From Lachnoanaerobaculum sanguinis (GTDB lineage: Bacteria > Bacillota > Clostridia > Lachnospirales > Lachnospiraceae), in contig NZ_BTHK01000020.1 in NCBI RefSeq assembly GCF_033242365.1, forward strand, positions 1 through 57,476: 57,476 nt of DNA, written 5' to 3'. The notes below the pieces were generated by a model, which ran no database searches, had not been told where the DNA came from, and saw only the letters and a program-made list of their open reading frames with translations. Below, piece after piece: positions 52,302-57,476 of the stretch (positions are counted from its first letter, which is position 1; each line of letters begins with the position of its first letter). A program made the translations under genes and the position numbers.

Positions 52302-53414
52302 TTATCTTAAGCTGTCAGCTATTTCAAGTATTTTATCATAATAGGCATCAAAAAATATCTTATATGCTTCACAGAAATAATTACTGTATAATCCTGTATC
52401 AGGATTTAAATCTCTATTGCGCTGACATCCGCCTCTGCATACCTTGTAATATTTACAATCTTTGCAAGCATTATCCAACTTAAATGACTTTTCTATAAAG
52501 CCGATTTCCGACCTCTTTTTATTGATATCATCCATATTATTTTCATTGAAATTTCCAAGGCAATATTCATCCATAGCATAAAAATCACATGGATAAACAC
52601 TTCCGTCAGCTTCCACTACCGTCTGAATACCACATACTCCACGTTGCTCACAGGATTCTGCCATATATCCTCCTGCGAGATTTATATAATTTATAAACTG
52701 CCTGTTGTATGGATCTTTTCCATTTTTATAATCTTTGTACCACAGATCAAATAAATCAATTAAAAACTTTCCATAAACTTTTGGTGTTAAGGAATAAAGC
52801 TTAGCTCCACGCACTTCATTTATCGGATCAAGACATGCTATGTACTGTTGGTATTTCCATCCCTGCTTATTATAAAATCTGTAGATATCTGAAATATTCT
52901 TTGCCACCTTAGATGTAACCACTGTAAGAATATTATAATCCACCTTATGCTTATCAAGCAGTTTTGCCGAATTTAATATTCTGTCAAAAGTATTGTCTCC
53001 GTTTTTTGAATGTCTATAAGAATCGTGTATTTCTCTTGTACCGTCCACCGACAATCCTATTAAAAAATTGTTTTCCTTAAAAAAAGAACACCATTCATCC
53101 GTAAGGGCAAAACCGTTTGTCTGAAGGGCATTAGTTACTTCTATATTATTTTTATTGTACTGTTTTTGATATGCCAATGCCTTTTTGAAAAAATCAATAC
53201 CACATAATGTCGGCTCACCTCCCTGGAAAGCATAATGTATGCTCCCCTCCGCCCTAAGCATGGTTTTTCTGATTGTGTTTTTCAAAGTCTTTTCAGACAT
53301 AAATCCATAGGAATTTTGCAAACGCTTACTTGCCTCATCACAGTAAAAACAATACTCACAGGACATATTGCATAGACCTGATGCAGGCTTAATCAAAACA
53401 GTTATTGGGGGCAT
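52302..53414 (-). CDS. Anaerobic sulfatase-maturating enzyme (radical SAM)
   Basis: A protein of 370 residues. The radical-SAM cluster motif is CNMSCEYC (Cys 15, 19, 22), and the GGEPTL motif is present. The C-terminal SPASM-type Cys set follows: CGIQTVVEADGSVYPCDFY, then CKDCKYYKVCRGGC. It converts the active-site Cys of sulfatases to formylglycine without oxygen. Its likely client is the Cys-type sulfatase of the adjacent operon. AAAAGGAG precedes the ATG; this site lies inside the 3' end of an overlapping antitoxin-like gene. Confidence 0.93.
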   Translation of the reverse strand: MPPITVLIKPASGLCNMSCEYCFYCDEASKRLQNSYGFMSEKTLKNTIRKTMLRAEGSIHYAFQGGEPTLCGIDFFKKALAYQKQYNKNNIEVTNALQTNGFALTDEWCSFFKENNFLIGLSVDGTREIHDSYRHSKNGDNTFDRILNSAKLLDKHKVDYNILTVVTSKVAKNISDIYRFYNKQGWKYQQYIACLDPINEVRGAKLYSLTPKVYGKFLIDLFDLWYKDYKNGKDPYNRQFINYINLAGGYMAESCEQRGVCGIQTVVEADGSVYPCDFYAMDEYCLGNFNENNMDDINKKRSEIGFIEKSFKLDNACKDCKYYKVCRGGCQRNRDLNPDTGLYSNYFCEAYKIFFDAYYDKILEIADSLR

Positions 53415-53592
53415 GGGATCTCCTTTTTGTTGGTGTAAATTTTAGTTCAAACTCTTTTGCAAGTAATGCATCAACTTCATCTGCAGAATACACTCTTCCT
53501 GCTTTTATAGAAGCATATCCTTTCTTCAGTTCCGTATCGAGTTGCTCTCTAGTCATTGTAGCAACAGACAACAGTATAGATTTATCTGTCAT
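53389..53592 (-). CDS. RelB-type orphan antitoxin with read-through tail
   Basis: A protein of 67 residues. The body MTREQLDTELKKGYASIKAGRVYSADEVDALLAKEFEL matches the small RelB-like antitoxins common in clostridia, which normally end at about this point and are followed by a RelE/ParE toxin. Here the frame runs on into the ribosome binding site and first codons of the sulfatase-maturase gene (26-base overlap), and no toxin gene is present. GGAGGTG precedes the ATG. It may still be translated and coupled to the maturase. Confidence 0.65.
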   Translation of the reverse strand: MTDKSILLSVATMTREQLDTELKKGYASIKAGRVYSADEVDALLAKEFELKFTPTKRRSHAPNNCFD

Positions 53593-53630
53593 AGTAGCAC
53601 CTCCATTTTCTCATAAAACTATTGTAATAA

Positions 53631-54167
53631 TTATTTCTCTACCACAACATAACTTCCGGTTTTGTAATGTATATTTGACTTTTCATACCTAAAACCCTCA
53701 TCCTTAAAAGCATTCAATAGAGTATGCATAAAAAATCCATGTGTTATGACTATAGCATCCTCTCCATCCCTACAAAGCATATTTACAAAACTTTTCGCAC
53801 GTTTTTTTGTAATCAATCTTCCTTCAATCTGTCTTCCAATGTTAAAAAACCACTGAATCCGTCCTGCAAAATTCCAAAACCACAATGGCAATCTAAGCTT
53901 TGAATCAAAAGCGGACCTTAAAGGCACTTCATCTATCAATCCTGTTTGTCTAAGGTGGGTTTGTCCGAATATACTTATAGCAGTCTCTCTACTTCTTGAC
54001 AATGTACTTATATAAATATTTTTATAATTATAATCCGGTAAGTTTTGCTCAGTGTGTTCGACAAAAGATCTATCGTATTCTTTGCAGGCTTTATCAAATT
54101 CGTCTGAGGTATAACATTTTTTCCATATATATTTTACTTCTGAATGTCGCATAATAATTACTTTCAT
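53631..54167 (-). CDS. Histidine-phosphatase superfamily protein
   Basis: A protein of 178 residues. The family start MKVIIMRHSEVKY replaces the usual RHG by RHS. The second Arg is in STLSRSRETA, and the second catalytic His in VITHGFFMHTL. It probably acts on a small phosphorylated metabolite; the shortened acidic segment gives no substrate. It precedes the antitoxin-like gene on the same strand by 38 bases. Confidence 0.8.
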   Translation of the reverse strand: MKVIIMRHSEVKYIWKKCYTSDEFDKACKEYDRSFVEHTEQNLPDYNYKNIYISTLSRSRETAISIFGQTHLRQTGLIDEVPLRSAFDSKLRLPLWFWNFAGRIQWFFNIGRQIEGRLITKKRAKSFVNMLCRDGEDAIVITHGFFMHTLLNAFKDEGFRYEKSNIHYKTGSYVVVEK

Positions 54168-54272
54168 GGTACCTCCCGAATAAATCCCGAATAAATCATA
54201 GTGATTTCGACCGCTCTATATCGTTTTTATGATAAAATACTGATATAACAATGATTTAAAGGAGATTGCATT

Positions 54273-54458
54273 ATGATTAATATTTGTCCCGTATCTGATT
54301 TTAGAAATAATATTGAACAAGACTCTGCACTCACAGACGACATTGAGCATAAACTTGATGAAGCAGATGAGGTCGCAGAGAATTCCGACGTCCGTTATTC
54401 TGCTTCCAAGGTCTTTGGAAAAGTAAGGAGCAGGATAAATGCGCGTAAAAAAGAATAA
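54273..54458 (+). pseudogene. YefM-like antitoxin with internal deletion
   Basis: The 61-residue frame begins MINICPVSDFRNNIEQ and ends with HKLDEADEVAENSDVRYSASKVFGKVRSRINARKKE. The first part matches the start and the second the C-terminal toxin-wrapping tail of clostridial YefM/Phd antitoxins. The 30 or so residues between (the strands ending in VLxxEEY that build the DNA-binding fold) are missing, without a frame change. No toxin follows. AAAGGAGAT lies before the ATG, so a peptide may still be made. Confidence 0.65.
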
Positions 54459-54479
54459 CCTGTTTTTTGGAGAGAGTAA

Positions 54480-54722
54480 TCATTTGGCAAGCACCTCATA
54501 CGCCTCGCGGTTCTTTTCAATGAGACGCTTTGACAGCGCAAGAATATCTTCATCTGATACAAACTGTTCTCTCTGTGCCTGATTATACTCAATCAAAAGG
54601 TACCGCGGAGAATTGTTTTTAAGAATCACTACTGAACCTTTCTCATCGACCATACGAGCTATACGGGAAAGGTTCCGGTTTGCTTCCGTGATAGAAACTG
54701 AATTCTCAGTATTCACGTTCAT
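54480..54722 (-). CDS. Phd/YefM-family orphan antitoxin
   Basis: An 80-residue protein. The core VSITEANRNLSRIARMVDEKGSVVILKNNSPRYLLIEY is the Phd/YefM fold, followed by a charged C-terminal tail that would wrap a toxin. The start is the ATG at 54722, preceded by AGGAGG; a frame start at 54776 has none. The next sequence downstream belongs to the converging antitoxin remnant, so the toxin is absent. Confidence 0.75.
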   Translation of the reverse strand: MNVNTENSVSITEANRNLSRIARMVDEKGSVVILKNNSPRYLLIEYNQAQREQFVSDEDILALSKRLIEKNREAYEVLAK

Positions 54723-54757
54723 TAATAGAACCTCCTGTCTATTTGATAATTTTATTA

Positions 54758-54774
54758 GGCGTTTGCGAAACGCC
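54758..54774. promoter_or_regulatory. Perfect palindrome upstream of the phd-like gene
   Basis: GGCGTTT-GCG-AAACGCC, 7-bp arms around a 3-base centre, lies 36 bases before the antitoxin start. No T-run follows on the gene strand. It fits an autoregulatory operator of the kind bound by Phd-type antitoxins. Confidence 0.55.
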
Positions 54775-54888
54775 AAAAGCCTTATAAATACGACACTTTT
54801 TTGTTACTGAATATAAAAATCTCCTCTAGACTTGTGATATAATGGAGTTGCAACAAACATAAATCACATCCCTAAAGAAGACATTACT

Positions 54889-55997
54889 ATGATATCACAA
54901 AAACAACTCTCTTTGGCAGATATTTTTGAAGATTGTAAAGATATTTTTGAATCTGACAAACCTCATTTTCTTACCCTGCTCGAAAATCACATTGACCTTG
55001 ATGAAATTATTCCGTTTTCTTTTTACAATCATTATTATGCAGCCACAGGTAGAAATCGAAAATATCCTTTGACCGCTATGCTTTGGGCTTTGATTATTCA
55101 ACGCCTGTTTTCTATTCCTACAGATTCTCTTTTACCGGTATTCCGTCATTATTCCAGACATCTTAGAGAATTCTGCAGCTTTACCAAAGTTCCTGATGCC
55201 TCTAAAATAACTCGTTCTAAGCAGGATTTTTTATTGGACTTAAAATCTGTTTTTGATAAGCTTGTTGATATAACTGAACCGATATGTCAAGCTATTGATA
55301 GCAACCTTGCTTCTATACTTTTGTTTGACACTTCAGGTGTTGAAGCTTATGTAACCGAAAATAATCCAAAATATGCCAATCGCATTATCAAGCAGCTTAA
55401 ATCCTATGCAAAATCTATGAATTTTGATAGTTCTTATGACCCTTATAAGGTAGCATACGCTTCTATGCCCACATCAGCTTCATCAAACCATGAGGTTAAA
55501 CAGCAATTAACAGACATTTCTGCTACGCTTACAAGTTTGGTATTATTACCAATGGACTTGGAATTGTTCGTTCCATTTATTTCTATAATAAGGATTATCT
55601 TGCTTCCCATCCTGACATTGTAGTTGAAAAGAAAGCAAAGTCCCCGGATAAAGACAAATCGCTTGCTGATTCCAAAGCTTTACTTCCTACCTTAAAGGAC
55701 TTTAAAACAAGGCATCCAGGTATTAGACCATCTATATTCCTTGGTGATGCAGCCTTTGATACCATTGAGATTTACAAATCACTTTTTTAAGATTTAAATT
55801 TCCAAAAAGTATTTATTCCTTTAAAAGTTAAGCTCTCAATGGATAATATTAAATATACATTCAATGAAAATGGTATTCCTTGTTGCCCTCATGATTCTTC
55901 ACTTCCTATGAAACGTGAAGGAAGTAAATCCCATTTAAGGAGCAAGCTGTCTACAATGAAGTTCGTTTGTCCAAAAATGAAATTGGAATACAACTGA
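54889..55997 (+). pseudogene. Decayed DUF772/IS1182-like transposase
   Basis: The N-terminal half is intact (YYAATGRNRKYPLTAMLWALIIQR, VPDASKITRSKQDF, LLFDTSGVEAYVTENNPKYANR). At about 55500-55510 the frame shifts, and the protein continues as FCYAYKFGIITNGLGIVRSIYFYNKDYL and DKDKSLADSKALLPTLKDF, LGDAAFDTIEIYKSLF. A TAA at 55788-55790 interrupts it, after which FIPLKVKLSMDN and GIPCCPHDSSLPMKREGSKSHLR follow to a TGA at 55995-55997. The C-terminal catalytic part is lost. So there is one frameshift, one nonsense codon and a 3' truncation: an inactive element. No terminal repeat can be paired because the right end is missing. Confidence 0.85.
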
Positions 55998-56222
55998 CAA
56001 GACAAGTCCAAATTGATATTTATTTCTGATATTTTTTGACAAAATATTGCAAATATAAAGGGGGGTTTTCCTTCTCATGATCCGTTCTACTTTTCACTGT
56101 TGTTTTTTCTTACTAATTATTCCTTCACTCTGTTCTCTCCATACAGATATTATTTATATTCAAAAAGACCAAAATATCTTGATAGATAAATGGCCTTTTC
56201 TTTGTTATTTATATTTTCTCAT
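55998..56222. other. Intergenic stretch between transposase remnant and bacteriocin-like cassette
   Basis: About 225 bases without a supported gene. AAAAAGACCA and TGGCCTTTT near 56163-56206 may form a weak terminator for the minus-strand cassette. Confidence 0.45.
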
Positions 56223-56387
56223 TCATCCAAGAAAAATGTAGCATACTGACAAAACAGCAGAAATTATAGCTAGTATCTTGATTATTTGTCGTTCATTATC
56301 TTTCATAAACTGATTTTTGCACACATTAGGTAACCACATAAATACTACCGTTATAAGCCATGATACACTTACTATTATTCTCAACAT
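56223..56387 (-). CDS. Small two-helix membrane protein (possible immunity protein)
   Basis: A 54-residue protein from the ATG at 56387 (MLRIIVSVSWLITVVFMW), preceded by TAGGGG. It has two hydrophobic helices separated by a charged loop (KNQFMKDNERQIIK). It begins 14 bases after the stop of the secreted protein. Small membrane proteins in this position are often immunity proteins for bacteriocins; no homology supports that here, only the layout. Confidence 0.6.
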   Translation of the reverse strand: MLRIIVSVSWLITVVFMWLPNVCKNQFMKDNERQIIKILAIISAVLSVCYIFLG

Positions 56388-56401
56388 AATATCCCCTAAC
56401 C

Positions 56402-57019
56402 TTACTGTGGTTTTATCCAATAAAAAGTCGCTAATGTTTGTGGTACTAATGTGTATATTCCACTTATAATTACACCTCTCCCCTCATTATTGAAAGTAAT
56501 CAACCCTGCAGATACACCTAACGCTGTTGCTACAATTTTAGAAACAAGCGGTTCAGGTATCCAAGTAGACAATGCAACTCCAATACCTGTTCCTGCCACT
56601 ACTTTATTACTTAAATTATTATCTAAATATATCTCAAAAAGGTTAAATGAAAGCCACTTTACTTTGGTTACACCACTATTTGAACTTCTCATAAACATTG
56701 CCGGAGTATTTTCAACAATTGTTATAGTGTCACCATCAGCTAAAACGCTAGCATAAACGCCTCTCTCTTCCATCTTTTTTTGTACATAATCTACATACTT
56801 ATCAGTAACCCTAACGCTTCCATCTGAATTTAATTCCAAGTACCCGGAAGTCACCATCTCATAATTTTCCGGGTCAAGATTGTAATTATCGTCACTCGCC
56901 ACCATTAATTGGTCATTAGTATCAGATTTATTCTTCATCGCAAAAGCTGAAAAGCTAAAACTAAATAGCATAACTAGAACCATCAAAACACTTGTAAAAA
57001 TTTTAGACAACTTCTTCAT
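56402..57019 (-). CDS. Secreted protein with Gly-rich hydrophobic C-terminal region (bacteriocin-like)
   Basis: A protein of 205 residues. A signal peptide (about 1-27, ending SAFA) is followed by an acidic stretch of about 100 residues (LELNSDGSVRVTDKYVDYVQKKMEERG) and a C-terminal third rich in Gly, Ala and Ile (VVAGTGIGVALSTW, ATALGVSAGLI, GRGVIISGIY). This acidic-pro-region plus hydrophobic Gly-rich end is reminiscent of precursor-type or class II/circular bacteriocins. I do not recognise a named family. Upstream lie an 18-residue ORF and a broken XRE regulator, downstream a small membrane protein. Confidence 0.6.
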   Translation of the reverse strand: MKKLSKIFTSVLMVLVMLFSFSFSAFAMKNKSDTNDQLMVASDDNYNLDPENYEMVTSGYLELNSDGSVRVTDKYVDYVQKKMEERGVYASVLADGDTITIVENTPAMFMRSSNSGVTKVKWLSFNLFEIYLDNNLSNKVVAGTGIGVALSTWIPEPLVSKIVATALGVSAGLITFNNEGRGVIISGIYTLVPQTLATFYWIKPQ

Positions 57020-57074
57020 ATTATTCCTTCTCTAATATACTTTTTATAATTCAAATTTAAAAACATTTCATGTC

Positions 57075-57131
57075 CTAATAACTCTGAAAATTATTTCGAT
57101 TTTTATATCTCTGAGGATTGTTATAGTTCAT
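57075..57131 (-). CDS. 18-residue ORF with perfect ribosome binding site
   Basis: MNYNNPQRYKNRNNFQSY, then TAG. AAGGAGGTG lies seven bases before the ATG, the strongest ribosome binding site in this part of the window. The peptide is rich in Asn and Tyr, basic, and has no hydrophobic stretch. It lies 22 bases after the XRE pseudogene and 55 bases before the secreted-protein gene. It may be a leader or signalling peptide, or the remnant start of a longer gene. Confidence 0.5.
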   Translation of the reverse strand: MNYNNPQRYKNRNNFQSY

Positions 57132-57153
57132 AAATTCCACCTCCTTACTTTCT

Positions 57154-57413
57154 TTATAATGGTCTTCCACTATTGCAAGCTGAACACCTATAAGTTTCTT
57201 TTCCATACAAATCAAAAACTTGATACATACAAACTCCTAAAGCATTTGCTATATCGTTTGCAATCTTTAATGTAGGAATTGTTTTTCAGTTTCTATTTTA
57301 TTTATACTGACTCGTGATACTCCTCTCCATATAATCAAGTGTTTTTTTAATAAATTCAATACTTTTTGATACCTGTCATTGAATAGAACTAAGGTTATGG
57401 AGTGATCTTTACC
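57154..57413 (-). pseudogene. XRE-family regulator, frameshifted
   Basis: One frame gives LLKK.., RGVSRVSINKIETEKQ and then stops. Shifting frame near 57278-57290 continues IPTLKIANDIANALGVCMYQVFDLYGKETYRCSAC to a TAA at 57154. Together they form the C-terminal half of a typical helix-turn-helix XRE domain followed by a Cys pair. At least one indel breaks the gene, and the first helices also look shortened. It was probably the regulator of the downstream bacteriocin-like cassette. Confidence 0.7.
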
Positions 57414-57476
57414 TCATACAGGGCAGATATATAGTAATAATGGGTGCACCAAATAAAACGTCATCACTATTCGTTC

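Noticed and set aside
52302..53414. Peptide-modifying radical-SAM enzyme of a RiPP cluster, since a short gene overlaps its start
   Set aside because: The short gene is a RelB-type antitoxin, and the enzyme motifs and neighbouring Cys-type sulfatase fit a sulfatase maturase better.

Overview
The window is low-GC DNA with Firmicutes-style signals: strong AGGAGG ribosome binding sites, occasional TTG starts, TTGACA/TATAAT promoters and hairpin-plus-T-run terminators. The gene content (double-cubane cluster protein with its activator, M32 carboxypeptidase, YesMN-type two-component system, LplB/LplC transport genes, several orphan antitoxins, a cytosolic anaerobic sulfatase maturase) fits an obligately anaerobic, host-associated clostridium, most likely a member of the Lachnospiraceae. 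That placement is inference; there is no rRNA gene here. I saw no tRNA gene and no CRISPR array.

Left third (1-26.6 kb). This is housekeeping and accessory DNA. A minus-strand run holds a 25-codon leader ORF, rtcB, prfH, two paralogous membrane proteins, a DUF1287 protein, a P-type ATPase and a Fic protein with a broken catalytic motif. Then come YhfC, CmpB-like, CPBP and M14 peptidase genes; an aldehyde dehydrogenase with a perfect palindrome at its promoter; a membrane ferredoxin; an Nmad3-type protein linked to DNA modification; and a yjiM/yjiL-like double-cubane pair. From 18.1 to 22.7 kb is a patch of defence and toxin relics: a DUF1851/GAD-like immunity protein, a short Fic protein with an intact motif, a DUF3841 gene cut by an in-frame TAG, the C-terminal stub of a type III restriction enzyme, and an SdpI-like immunity protein. 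A hydrolase-mprF operon follows.

Middle (26.6-42.2 kb). Two adjacent blocks form a host-glycan module: a GH29 fucosidase, a GH20 hexosaminidase and a YesM/YesN two-component system, then a substrate-binding protein with LplB/LplC-type permeases. After it come an M32 peptidase, a DUF3800 gene with what looks like a separately promoted structured small RNA just downstream, metY, and a DUF2974 lipase-like gene.

Right (42.2-57.5 kb). A compact glycosaminoglycan-utilisation operon reads lacI, binding protein, [hairpin], two permeases, sulfatase, heparinase II/III-family lyase, GH88 unsaturated glucuronyl hydrolase, discoidin-like protein. The sulfatase maturase lies just upstream. No signal peptide is visible on any of the degradative enzymes, so the cell appears to import sulfated oligosaccharides and finish them in the cytoplasm. 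Beyond this are three antitoxin genes or remnants without toxins, a decayed transposase, and a small bacteriocin-like cassette: a frameshifted XRE regulator, an 18-residue ORF with a perfect ribosome binding site, a secreted Gly-rich protein and a small membrane protein.
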